A stretch of DNA of 8,598 nucleotides from an uncultured Bacteroidota bacterium (GTDB lineage Bacteria > Bacteroidota > Bacteroidia > 2-12-FULL-35-15). The DNA is taken from positions 1 to 8,598 of the forward strand of contig CAILDT010000175.1 in NCBI GenBank assembly GCA_903833025.1, in the 5' to 3' direction. Under the pieces are notes generated by a model. It did no database searches, was not told where the DNA came from, and worked only from the letters and a program-made list of their open reading frames with translations. The translations under genes and the position numbers were made by a program. Below, in pieces: positions 1 to 7,928 of the stretch; position 1 is the stretch's first letter, and every line of letters starts with the position of its first letter.

Positions 1-3000
1 AACATTCGGACCGCCCAATAATCCAGTAATTGTTGTGGGAGCCGAATTTGGATTAGTTATCGTTCCACCTCCGCTTATTAAAGTCCATACTCCCGTACCA
101 ATTGCTGGCACAACCGCAGCCATTACTGCATTTAGTCCACATATCGTTTGATTAGGACCTGCATTGGCAACAGAAGGTTGTGCAATGCCGTTTATTGTTA
201 CTTGGCTTGTTGAAGGCGGGCAAGGCGGGTTAGATATTGTCCATTGAAAAACATTTGCTCCTACCGATAAACCGGTAACACCACTATTATTCAAAGCTGG
301 ATTTGTAATTACTCCAGTGCCACTAATCAACGTCCAAGTTCCCGTTCCTATAACAGGGATATTTCCTGCAAGCGTTGCAGTGGTAGCACAAACAGTTTGA
401 TTTGGTCCTGCTATAGAAGTCGTTGGCCCTACAACACTAGTTATTGTTACTTGGCTAGTGGTTGGCGGACAAGGTGCGTTATCTATTTCCCATTGAAATA
501 CATTTGCTCCTAATGCTAATCCTGTAATTCCTGTTGTTGGCGATGTTGGAGTTGTTATTGTTCCTGTTCCGCTTATTAATGTCCATAATCCTGTTCCTAT
601 AACTGGGTTGTTACCTGCCATTGTTGCAATTGCTCCACAAACCGTTTGATTTGCACCTGCCGCAGCAACTGTTGGCGGCACTACTTGTGTTATTGTTACT
701 TGACTAAACGAAATTGGGCAAGGCGGATTTGATATTGTCCATTGGAAAACATTAGCACCAACTCCTAAGGCAGTTAATCCTGACGTTGGCGAAGCTGGGT
801 TTGTTATTGTTCCTGTGCCACTTATTAATGTCCAAACACCAACACCAACAACTGCTGTATTACCTGCCAAAGTTGCTGTGGTTGCACATACCGATTGATT
901 TGGACCTGCATTAGAAGCAGTGGATGTAGGCACAGAAGTAATGGTTACTTGACTTGAAGTTGGTGGGCAAGGCGCATTGGTTATCGTCCATTGAAACACA
1001 TTTGCTCCTGGACTCAATCCTGTTATATCGGTAGTTTCTGAATTTGGAGTAACTATCGTTCCTGTTCCACTTATTAACGTCCAAGTACCTACTCCTGGCA
1101 AAGCAACGTTTGCTGCCATAGTTGCTAACGTTCCGCACACGGTTTGATTAGGTCCTGCGTTAGCAATCACAGGAGGAGCTACTCCGGTAATAGTTACCTG
1201 ACTTGATGAAACAGGGCAAGGAGCATTTGATATTGTCCATTGAAATACATTTGCCCCTGCTCCCAAACCTGTTATTCCTGTTGTTGGAGAATTAGGCGTT
1301 GTTATTGTTCCTGAACCGCTAACTAACGTCCAAACACCATTACCAACCAGTGCCACATTTCCAGCCATTGTAGCTGTGGTTCCGCAAATTGTTTGATTTG
1401 GTCCGGCAACTGCTACGGTTGGCGGGTTAACGGGTGTAATGGTTACTTGGCTTGAGGTTGGCGGGCAAGGCGGATTTGTGATTGTCCATTGAAATACATT
1501 TGGTCCTGCGCCTAATGCTGTAACCGTAGATGTTGGAGATGCAGGGGTTGTAATTGTTCCTGCACCACTTACCAACGTCCATATTCCTGTTCCTAAAATG
1601 GCAGTATTACCTGCTAAAGTTGCAGTGTTTCCACATACGTTTTGATTTGGACCTGCAGCTGCAATTGTGGGAGTGGCGGAGCGTGTAATTATCACCTGAC
1701 TGGAAGTTACAGGGCAAGGAGGGTTTGTTATCGTCCATTGAAAAGTATTTGCTCCAATTCCTAAACCTGTAACTCCTGAAGTAGCCAAATTAGGATTAGT
1801 AATAGTACCTGCTCCACCTAATAAAACCCACGTACCAATACCTACAGCTGGCACATTACCCGCTAAAGTTGCTGTGGTTGCACAAACGGTTTGTGCTGGT
1901 CCGGCATTAGAAGGTGTAGGGTTAGCTACTCCTGTAATAGTTACTTGGCTGGTGGTTGCTGGGCAAGGGGCATTGCTGATGGTCCATTGAAATACATTAG
2001 GACCTGCTCCTAACGCAGTTAAACCTGTAGTTGAGTTTGCAGGCGTTGTTATTGCTCCTGCTCCGCTTACCAATGTCCATAATCCTGTGCCAATAACAGG
2101 AGGATTTCCAGTTATAGTTGCAGTAGTTCCGCATAATGTTTGATTAGCACCTGCTACAGCAACGGTAGGTGGTGCTACCCCTGTAACTGTTACTTGGCTC
2201 GTAGTTGGAGGACAAGGAGGATTTGAGATTGTCCATTGAAAAACATTTGGGCCTACTCCTAAGCCCGTTATTGTTGATGTTGGCGAAGCAGGCGTTGTTA
2301 TAGTTCCTGCTCCTGAAATTAGCGTCCAAACTCCAGTGCCCACTGCAACAATATTACCTGCTAAAGTTGCATTGGGAATACAAGAACTTTGTGCCGGACC
2401 AGCATTTGCAACCGTAGGGACTCCAACTCCTGTTATTGTTACTTGGCTATTTGTTGCCGGGCAAGGCGCATTACTGATGGTCCATTGAAACACATTTGCC
2501 CCTACTCCTAACCCTGTAATACCAGAAGTTGGAGATGCCGGTGTTGTTATTGTTCCTGCGCCGCTTACTAATGTCCATAAACCTGTACCTACTGCCGCTA
2601 AGTTCCCTGCTATTGTTGCTACAGTTCCACAAACTGTTTGGGCTGGACCAGCTGCTGCAACAGTTGGTACCGCCACTCCTGTAATAGTAACTTGGCTATT
2701 TGTTGCTGGACAAGGAGGATTTGAGATTGTCCATTGAAAAACATTTGCCCCCACTCCTAAGCCTGTTAACCCTGATGTTGGTGATGCAGGGGTTGTTATT
2801 GTTCCAGTTCCTGAAACTAACGTCCAAACTCCTGTACCTATTACTGCTGCATTTCCTGCTAATGTTGCTGTTGTTCCGCAAACGGTTTGATTTGGACCTG
2901 CTGCTGCAACAGTAGGAATAGGGGTTGCTGTAATGGTTACTTGACTATTTGTTGCTGGGCAAGGTGCATTGCTAATTGTCCATTGAAATACATTTGCGCC

Positions 3001-3663
3001 TGCTCCTAAGCCCGTTAAACCTGATGTTGGCGATGCCGGAGTTGTTATTGTTCCTGTGCCACTTACTAATGTCCATAAACCTGTGCCTACTGCTGCTACG
3101 TTACCAGCTAAGATAGCGGTTGTTCCGCAAATGTTTTGATTGGGACCTGCTGCTGCCACAGTTGGCACAGCTACTCCTGTAATAGTTACTTGGCTTGATG
3201 TTGGCGGACAAGGAGCGTTGCTGATTGTCCATTGAAATACATTTGCCCCAACTCCTAACGCTGTTATTCCTGATGTGGGTGACGCTGGGGTTGTTATTGT
3301 TCCTGCTCCACTTACTAACGTCCAAACACCTGTGCCAACAGCTGCTACGTTACCTCCTAAGGTTGCTGTTGTTCCGCAAACGGTTTGGTTTGGACCTGCT
3401 GCTGCTACTGTGGGAACAGGAGTTGCTGTAATGGTTACCTGACTTGATGTTGCCGGACAGGGTGCATCCGTTATCGTCCATTGAAAAACATTTGCTCCTG
3501 CTCCTAAGCCCGTTAAACCTGATGTTGGCGAGGCGGGATTAGTTATTGTTCCGGTTCCTGAAACCAACGTCCAAGTGCCTGTGCCTACTGCTGCTACGTT
3601 ACCTGCTAAGGTTGCTGTTGTTCCGCAGATGTTTTGATTTGGACCTGCTGCTGCCACTGTGGG
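1..3663 (-). repeat. Tandem array of 249-bp (83-residue) repeats: 14 complete units plus a partial fifteenth
   Basis: The motif encoding FQW (ccattgaa or a close variant on the plus strand) recurs at 241, 490, 739, 988, 1237, 1486, 1735, 1984, 2233, 2482, 2731, 2980, 3229 and 3478, exactly 249 bp apart each time. In reading order unit 1 begins at 3663 (residue 450), unit 14 ends at 178, and a partial unit 15 covers 177-1. Each unit starts near PTVAxAGPNQ and contains Cys at unit position 13, GTGxWTL near 27-33, a GTITxP turn near 38-43, ANVFQW near 57-62, Cys at 69 and SQVTIT near 74-79. The pattern suggests beta-sandwich Ig/PKD-like domains. Both Cys are kept in all complete units, which suggests a disulphide within each domain (inference). 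Units differ by many substitutions but never in length. Confidence 0.96.
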
Positions 3664-5010
3664 CGTAATGCTTGCCACCGTAACTGTTTGTGTTGCTACG
3701 CATAGATTTACATCAGTAACAGTAACGGTGTAGGTTGCAGGACCTAAATTGGTTGCTGTTTGAGTAATTTGTCCGCCGGGAGCCCACGAATAGGTGTAAG
3801 GACCAGCCACGCCAACAGGTGTTGCAGTAGCTGTTCCGGTATTTGCGCCAGAACAGGAAGGGGTGCTTGCTATATTTGGCGGGCAGCAAGCGATAATTGC
3901 ATTAAAATTAGCTACTGGGTCGGTGGCACAACCGGCGCTAGACCAGCTGCCCGATTCTCCATCGCCAGAAGTACCCACGGTAACTGATAAGCTCATACCT
4001 GGATTACAGCCGGGTAGTACTTGAATACTCCAGCAAAAGTCCCAGTCGGCTGGTCCTGGGGTGATAACATAGGTACCTGCAATAGGGTTAGAAACTCCAT
4101 CGCCGAAGTTGTTTCCTGGGTTTCCATCCAACGAACCACAACCGAGTACGTATCCGAAGGCATCGGTAACATAAGTTCCATCAAAATAAAACCCTGGGGG
4201 CCAAACTACTCCTGTTACAGAACTTGTTATGCCTAAAGGATAATACGACCAGCCACCACAGGAACCAGCTGGTGGACCCCAAAAAGCAGAGGTGGAAAGA
4301 AAAGGTGGTGGTGGTGCAGTAGTTAAGGACGGTATATTCCAGCCGTTGCCGAAATTAAGCTGAACGCCCTGAAACCAGTTGTTTGATACTTGTGTCCATT
4401 GGTCGATATGAAAACAGAAGTTTACCGTCTGTCCGGGTTGATAGGTGCCGTTTACAGGCAGTGGATTTACAGTGAGTGTGGAAGCGTTTAAACAATTGGA
4501 GCAATCCTGATAGGCATTTACGTGGAGGTTAAAAGTGCCTGTTTGCCCTATGTTTCCGCTGATAAAAATATAGTATGTTTGACCGGGAATGATGCCACTA
4601 CCGATGTTAAGGGTGGCTGCACCCGCTGCGCCAACAGTGCAGTTGATGCCTGCCAAGTTGTTACAATTGGTGCCAGTATATAAGGCAATGTTTGGGTTTG
4701 TAAAAGTGGCACCTGTAACGCTTACTACTACTCCGAAACCAGTTGGAGGTGCTACGAAGGTGTACCACACGCTGTTGGCAGGTGATGCCATACCGCAGCC
4801 GGCAAGTGTTACATAAGGGTTTTCGGGAGTGGCAGCTACAATGGTACCTGCAACGGTGGTGGTTGCGCCATTTTGGACGCCTCCTCCGCAGGGACCTGGT
4901 GTGCCAAGTGTTCCGAGGTTTTGTGCGCCAACACAATTATCATTTGCTGGTTGGGCTAATGCGAGTGTGGTTATTAAAAGTGTTAGTATTATGAGTACGT
5001 TTTTCTTCAT
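1..5010 (-). CDS. Giant secreted Ig/PKD-like repeat protein, probable surface adhesin (3' end outside window)
   Basis: The frame starts at the ATG at 5010-5008 and stays open for 1670 codons to the left edge, so the C-terminus is missing. Residues 1-19 form a signal peptide (MKKN, a hydrophobic stretch, then ALA before Q20). Residues 20-168 resemble the NDNC-type, PPC-like beta domain common in secreted Bacteroidota proteins: PANDNC at 21-26, VWYTFVAPPTG at 81-91, YYIFISG at 146-152. Residues about 174-374 form a Cys- and Trp-rich region without an assigned fold. Residues about 383-445 match a SprB-type repeat (GPYTYSW, then TYTVTVTD). From residue 450 there are 14 full 83-residue units plus 59 residues of a fifteenth. 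Proteins of this build are usually exported by the Sec system and then the type IX system, with a C-terminal sorting domain; that end is not visible, so type IX export is inference. It lies 18 bp after a small secreted-protein gene. Adhesion or gliding is the likeliest role, but no ligand is evident. Coding and repeat content are certain; function is not. Confidence 0.93.
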   Translation of the reverse strand, partial: MKKNVLIILTLLITTLALAQPANDNCVGAQNLGTLGTPGPCGGGVQNGATTTVAGTIVAATPENPYVTLAGCGMASPANSVWYTFVAPPTGFGVVVSVTGATFTNPNIALYTGTNCNNLAGINCTVGAAGAATLNIGSGIIPGQTYYIFISGNIGQTGTFNLHVNAYQDCSNCLNASTLTVNPLPVNGTYQPGQTVNFCFHIDQWTQVSNNWFQGVQLNFGNGWNIPSLTTAPPPPFLSTSAFWGPPAGSCGGWSYYPLGITSSVTGVVWPPGFYFDGTYVTDAFGYVLGCGSLDGNPGNNFGDGVSNPIAGTYVITPGPADWDFCWSIQVLPGCNPGMSLSVTVGTSGDGESGSWSSAGCATDPVANFNAIIACCPPNIASTPSCSGANTGTATATPVGVAGPYTYSWAPGGQITQTATNLGPATYTVTVTDVNLCVATQTVTVASITPTVAAAGPNQNICGTTATLAGNVAAVGTGTWTLVSGTGTITNPASPTSGLTGLGAGANVFQWTITDAPCPATSSQVTITATPVPTVAAAGPNQTVCGTTATLGGNVAAVGTGVWTLVSGAGTITTPASPTSGITALGVGANVFQWTISNAPCPPTSSQVTITGVAVPTVAAAGPNQNICGTTAILAGNVAAVGTGLWTLVSGTGTITTPASPTSGLTGLGAGANVFQWTISNAPCPATNSQVTITATPIPTVAAAGPNQTVCGTTATLAGNAAVIGTGVWTLVSGTGTITTPASPTSGLTGLGVGANVFQWTISNPPCPATNSQVTITGVAVPTVAAAGPAQTVCGTVATIAGNLAAVGTGLWTLVSGAGTITTPASPTSGITGLGVGANVFQWTISNAPCPATNSQVTITGVGVPTVANAGPAQSSCIPNATLAGNIVAVGTGVWTLISGAGTITTPASPTSTITGLGVGPNVFQWTISNPPCPPTTSQVTVTGVAPPTVAVAGANQTLCGTTATITGNPPVIGTGLWTLVSGAGAITTPANSTTGLTALGAGPNVFQWTISNAPCPATTSQVTITGVANPTPSNAGPAQTVCATTATLAGNVPAVGIGTWVLLGGAGTITNPNLATSGVTGLGIGANTFQWTITNPPCPVTSSQVIITRSATPTIAAAGPNQNVCGNTATLAGNTAILGTGIWTLVSGAGTITTPASPTSTVTALGAGPNVFQWTITNPPCPPTSSQVTITPVNPPTVAVAGPNQTICGTTATMAGNVALVGNGVWTLVSGSGTITTPNSPTTGITGLGAGANVFQWTISNAPCPVSSSQVTITGVAPPVIANAGPNQTVCGTLATMAANVALPGVGTWTLISGTGTIVTPNSETTDITGLSPGANVFQWTITNAPCPPTSSQVTITSVPTSTASNAGPNQSVCATTATLAGNTAVVGVGVWTLISGTGTITNPASPTSGLTALGVGANVFQWTISNPPCPISFSQVTITQVVPPTVAAAGANQTVCGAIATMAGNNPVIGTGLWTLISGTGTITTPTSPTTGITGLALGANVFQWEIDNAPCPPTTSQVTITSVVGPTTSIAGPNQTVCATTATLAGNIPVIGTGTWTLISGTGVITNPALNNSGVTGLSVGANVFQWTISNPPCPPSTSQVTINGIAQPSVANAGPNQTICGLNAVMAAVVPAIGTGVWTLISGGGTITNPNSAPTTITGLLGGPNV
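3676..3864 (-). other. SprB-type repeat domain inside the giant protein (residues about 383-445)
   Basis: This single domain sits directly before the 83-residue array and differs from it in sequence. It shows PSCSG at residues 384-388, GPYTYSW at 403-409, a TATNLGPATYTVTVTD stretch at 418-433 and Cys437. That order (Cys, a PYxYxW strand, then a TYxVxVxDxxxC strand) is the hallmark of the SprB repeat family, named after the Flavobacterium gliding adhesin SprB. Only one copy is present here, so this is a domain resemblance and not evidence that the gene is sprB. Confidence 0.75.
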
Positions 5011-5028
5011 AAATTTTTTTATAAAAGT

Positions 5029-5403
5029 TTATTTTGAAACCTTTATATAGGTTGCTATCAGGTGCCCGTCTTCGGTTATAGAAAATTCGGGTTTTCGGTA
5101 ATTGTAAACAAAATTTGATTGGTATAAATCGGCATCGATGGTAATTCCAGTTGCGGCAAGTTGTTTTGCGGCAAGTATTACGCATTGAAATCCTTCTGCA
5201 AATTTTACGGTGTCGTTTTTTTCTTTTAGCCGATAAGGTTCCATATTTGCTTTGTAAATTGACTCTTTATAAAAGGTTTCTTTTTCGGGCGATTTATTAT
5301 TGATGATAATAATGCTGTTTTTTACAGTGGTTTGTGCCAGTATTTTTTTACTGCCTGCCAAAAGGGTAATTAACAGGAGGAATATGTAAAGTGTTGGTTT
5401 CAT
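5029..5403 (-). CDS. Small secreted protein of unknown function (124 aa)
   Basis: The protein begins with a signal peptide, roughly residues 1-24: MKPT, a hydrophobic core (LYIFLLLITLLAG), then KKILAQ with likely cleavage after ALA-like ILA. There is no Cys at the cleavage region, so it is not an obvious lipoprotein. The mature part is about 100 residues, mostly polar, with a central stretch containing FAEGFQCVILAAKQL and a C-terminal part rich in Tyr and Ile. I recognise no family. It has no membrane helix after the signal, so it should be periplasmic or released. Its stop lies 18 bp before the start of the giant repeat protein on the same strand, which favours co-transcription. Upstream there is a 111-bp AT-rich gap to the next gene. 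It could be an accessory or chaperone for the giant protein, but only proximity supports that. Confidence 0.82.
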   Translation of the reverse strand: MKPTLYIFLLLITLLAGSKKILAQTTVKNSIIIINNKSPEKETFYKESIYKANMEPYRLKEKNDTVKFAEGFQCVILAAKQLAATGITIDADLYQSNFVYNYRKPEFSITEDGHLIATYIKVSK

Positions 5404-5514
5404 TTAAGGTTTTTTCAATGGTAAATGTTGTTTGTAAAAGTAACATTTTTTTTCTTCAAAATAATACTGCTCCAAAAAATAGCGACGAGTTGTTTTAAAA
5501 TAGAGTTTTACTAT

Positions 5515-5838
5515 TTATGCCGCATTGTTTTTAAGTTGAACTTTTTTTATGTTGGCATTGGCTAAATTTTCTGTTGTTGTTTTTATTTTATTTTTTTTGT
5601 TTGCTCTAATTTTGATGGAGGCAATTATTTTGCCTTTGAGGATGTTAGTGACTCCGAAAGTAAGGAGTGCGAACCCGAAAAAAATAATGGCGACTGCCGA
5701 AAGTGTTGTTATTTCTTTAATTTGAAAGAGGTAGGAGCTTGCTAAAACGGTGGATGTGCCTAATAAAATGAAAGTGGCTCCGCTTAAAAAAATGGTTAGT
5801 TGAGGAAATCTGGTTAATATGGTATGTACCGTTTTCAT
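5515..5838 (-). CDS. Small two-helix inner-membrane protein of unknown function (107 aa)
   Basis: Two hydrophobic segments are clear: about residues 14-38 (LTIFLSGATFILLGT onwards) and about 44-67 (TLSAVAIIFFGFALLTFG onwards). They are separated by a short loop, QIKEIT. The last 40 residues are strongly basic at first (KGKIIASIKIRANKKNKIK) and then Asn- and Ala-rich, so the tail probably faces the cytoplasm. I recognise no family and no catalytic motif. It is the first gene after the terminator that follows lepA, so it most likely has its own promoter. The gap to the next gene downstream is 111 bp, so joint transcription with that gene is possible but not shown. The frame is intact and the hydrophobic pattern is convincing, which supports a real gene. 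Confidence 0.75.
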   Translation of the reverse strand: MKTVHTILTRFPQLTIFLSGATFILLGTSTVLASSYLFQIKEITTLSAVAIIFFGFALLTFGVTNILKGKIIASIKIRANKKNKIKTTTENLANANIKKVQLKNNAA

Positions 5839-5949
5839 TTTTCAAAGTAATCTTCTTTTGTTTCTTTAAAGATGTTTGAAATTGCAAAATAGTTGCATTG
5901 ATTAGACATAAAATAAAATACTGTGGTTGAATGAAATGTTTTGGGGCAC

Positions 5950-5987
5950 AAAAAAACCTACTCTAAATTAATAGAGTAGGTTTTTTT
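5950..5987 (-). terminator. Strong intrinsic terminator downstream of lepA, symmetric
   Basis: Bases 5950-5964 pair perfectly with 5973-5987: seven A, then CCTACTCT, an 8-nt loop, AGAGTAGG and seven T. The stem has an 8-bp mixed core flanked by an A-tract and a T-tract, so in the minus direction it ends in a U-run as expected for a Rho-independent terminator. It lies about 130 bp past the lepA stop codon and before the next minus-strand gene. The symmetry means it could also stop transcripts coming from the other side. Confidence 0.9.
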
Positions 5988-6033
5988 ATGATTTAATGCC
6001 TTTCGCCGCAAGGATAAACCTTTTTGCTCATAA

Positions 6034-6091
6034 TTTGCAACCTTTTACTTATTTAACCAACACCATTATGATGTTACTTTCTGGTTGCAAA
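6034..6091. repeat. Inverted repeat, 9-bp arms, 40-nt spacer
   Basis: TTTGCAACC at 6034-6042 is the exact reverse complement of GGTTGCAAA at 6083-6091. It lies between the lepA stop codon and the terminator, so it would be in the 3' untranslated part of the lepA transcript. It may form a long-loop hairpin or be coincidental. There is no U-run after it, so it is not a terminator by itself. Confidence 0.4.
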
Positions 6092-6117
6092 ACGTCTTTA
6101 ATCTAGCAAACTAAAAC

Positions 6118-7908
6118 CTAATCATTAAGTTTCAAAACTGCCATAAAAGCCGATTGCGGAATTTCGACACTTCCTACCGAGCGCATCCGTTTTTTACCTT
6201 CTTTTTGTTTTTCGAGTAGCTTTCGCTTACGCGAGATATCACCACCATAACATTTTGCAGTAACATCTTTTCGCATTGCTTTTATAGTTTCGCGTGAAAT
6301 AATTTTAGCTCCAATTGCTGCCTGTATAGGTATTTCAAATTGCTGACGGGGAATTAATTCTTTTAATTTTTCACACATTTTTTTCCCAAACTCATAAGCA
6401 TTATCTCTGTGAATTAAAGAAGAAAGCGCATCTACCGGCTCGGCATTTAAAAGAATATCGAGCTTAACTAAATCAGAAGCACGATAATCAAGCGGTTGAT
6501 AATCGAAAGAAGCGTATCCTTTGGAAATGGTTTTTAAACGGTCATAAAAGTCAAATACTATTTCACCCAAAGGCATATCAAACATAAGTTCTACGCGGTC
6601 GGTAGTTAAATATATTTGATTAGTAATAATGCCTCGTTTTGTAATACAAAGCTTCATAATATTACCTACAAATTCCGATTTGGTAATTACCTGCGCTTTA
6701 ATATACGGTTCTTCCACTCTGTCTAATCGGCTTGGGTCGGGCAAATCAGAAGGATTGTTTACAATCTGCATTTCATTTTTTGAATTATAAGCGTGATACG
6801 AAACATTGGGAACGGTAGTAATCACAGTCATATTAAATTCGCGCTCCAATCGTTCCTGAATAATTTCCATATGCAACATTCCTAAAAAACCACAACGGAA
6901 ACCAAAACCCAAAGCAGCAGAAGATTCTGGCTCCCAAGTTAAAGAAGCGTCATTCAATTGCAGTTTTTCCATCGAATATCTTAGCTCTTCAAAATCCTCT
7001 GTATCCACAGGGTAAATACCTGCAAACACCATTGGTTTCACATCTTCAAATCCCTGAATACCTCCTTCGCAAGGATTGGCAACATTGGTAATAGTATCAC
7101 CTACCTTAACTTCGCGCGCATCTTTTATACCTGAAATAATATATCCTACATCGCCAGTTTTTACAGATGTGCGAGGTTCCTGCTTTAAACGCAATACGCC
7201 AATTTCGTCTGCGCTATATTCTTTTTCGGTAGCGAAAAATTTTACTTTATCCCCTTTTTTAATGGTGCCGTTTACCACTTTAAAATAAGCAATAATTCCT
7301 CTGAACGAATTATAAACCGAATCAAAAATCAATGCCTGCAAAGGTGCATTTGGGTCACCTTTAGGAGCAGGTACTCTACTCACAATTGCTTTTAAAATAT
7401 CGTGAACGCCTTCGCCTGTTTTACCGGAAGCGGCAAGTATTTCTTCTCTTTTACAACCTAATAATTCTACTATCTGGTCTTTCACCGCTTCGGGTTCGGC
7501 ACTAGGTAAATCTATTTTATTTAATATCGGGATAATCTCCAAATCGTTACCCAAAGCGAGATATAGGTTAGAAATAGTTTGTGCTTGAATTCCTTGTGCA
7601 GCATCCACAATTAATAAAGCACCTTCACAAGCGGCAATGGAACGGGAAACTTCGTAAGAAAAATCAACGTGTCCGGGAGTATCAATTAAATTAAGCACAT
7701 ATTTTTTTCCATCCAACTCATAATCCATTTGAATAGCGTGGCTTTTTATGGTTATGCCTCGCTCTTTCTCCAAATCCATATCATCAAGCACTTGCGCCTG
7801 CATATCGCGTTTGTTGATGGTGTTGGTATATTCCAAGAGTCGGTCGGCAAGCGTACTTTTTCCGTGGTCGATATGCGCAATGATGCAAAAATTTCTGATG
7901 TTCTCCAT
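6118..7908 (-). CDS. lepA: Elongation factor 4 (LepA), ribosome back-translocating GTPase
   Basis: This is a full-length LepA of 596 residues, the usual size for the family. It is a cytoplasmic translation GTPase that acts on the 70S ribosome; the family is linked to back-translocation of stalled ribosomes and to ribosome biogenesis. GTPase motifs are intact: G1 AHIDHGKS at residues 11-18, G2 RGIT at 50-53, G3 DTPGH at 76-80, G4 NKID at 130-133 and G5 around SGK. The EF-G-like domains II, III and V follow, with FGFRCGFLGMLHMEI typical of this family near the middle. The LepA-specific C-terminal domain is present, ending in the conserved GGDISRKRKLLEKQKEGKKR and RSVGSVEIPQ region, which separates it from EF-G and TypA. 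The ATG at 7908 is preceded by an AT-rich leader without a Shine-Dalgarno sequence, normal for Bacteroidota. It appears to be transcribed alone: a divergent gene lies upstream and a terminator downstream. Confidence 0.98.
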   Translation of the reverse strand: MENIRNFCIIAHIDHGKSTLADRLLEYTNTINKRDMQAQVLDDMDLEKERGITIKSHAIQMDYELDGKKYVLNLIDTPGHVDFSYEVSRSIAACEGALLIVDAAQGIQAQTISNLYLALGNDLEIIPILNKIDLPSAEPEAVKDQIVELLGCKREEILAASGKTGEGVHDILKAIVSRVPAPKGDPNAPLQALIFDSVYNSFRGIIAYFKVVNGTIKKGDKVKFFATEKEYSADEIGVLRLKQEPRTSVKTGDVGYIISGIKDAREVKVGDTITNVANPCEGGIQGFEDVKPMVFAGIYPVDTEDFEELRYSMEKLQLNDASLTWEPESSAALGFGFRCGFLGMLHMEIIQERLEREFNMTVITTVPNVSYHAYNSKNEMQIVNNPSDLPDPSRLDRVEEPYIKAQVITKSEFVGNIMKLCITKRGIITNQIYLTTDRVELMFDMPLGEIVFDFYDRLKTISKGYASFDYQPLDYRASDLVKLDILLNAEPVDALSSLIHRDNAYEFGKKMCEKLKELIPRQQFEIPIQAAIGAKIISRETIKAMRKDVTAKCYGGDISRKRKLLEKQKEGKKRMRSVGSVEIPQSAFMAVLKLND

Positions 7909-7928
7909 TATACTTTATTTAATTTAAA

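Noticed and set aside
1..3663. Regular repeats that could suggest a CRISPR array
   Set aside because: The period is 249 bp, the repeats are in-frame coding units without unrelated spacers, and they continue a secreted-protein reading frame.
911..4994. Several short open frames of about 60-90 codons on both strands inside the giant gene, some Asn/Ser-rich or Leu-rich
   Set aside because: They are out-of-frame readings of the repeat array and N-terminal region. The period is a multiple of three, so such frames recur in each unit. The 1670-codon frame with signal peptide and domain structure explains the DNA.
5404..5460. Possible promoter for the small secreted protein: TACTTTTA on the minus strand with an upstream TTTG
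   Set aside because: The -7 match lacks the final G and the spacing to TTTG is only 14 nt, shorter than the usual 19 or so.
5498..5516. Hairpin AAATAG/CTATTT at the 3' end of the two-helix membrane protein gene
   Set aside because: The stem is only 6 bp and nearly all A/T, and no clear U-run follows, so it is too weak to call a terminator.
5839..5949. Promoter for the two-helix protein: TATTTTGC on the minus strand near 5886-5893
   Set aside because: It is one base short of the TAnnTTTG spacing and has no -33 element. A promoter is expected here, but I cannot place it.
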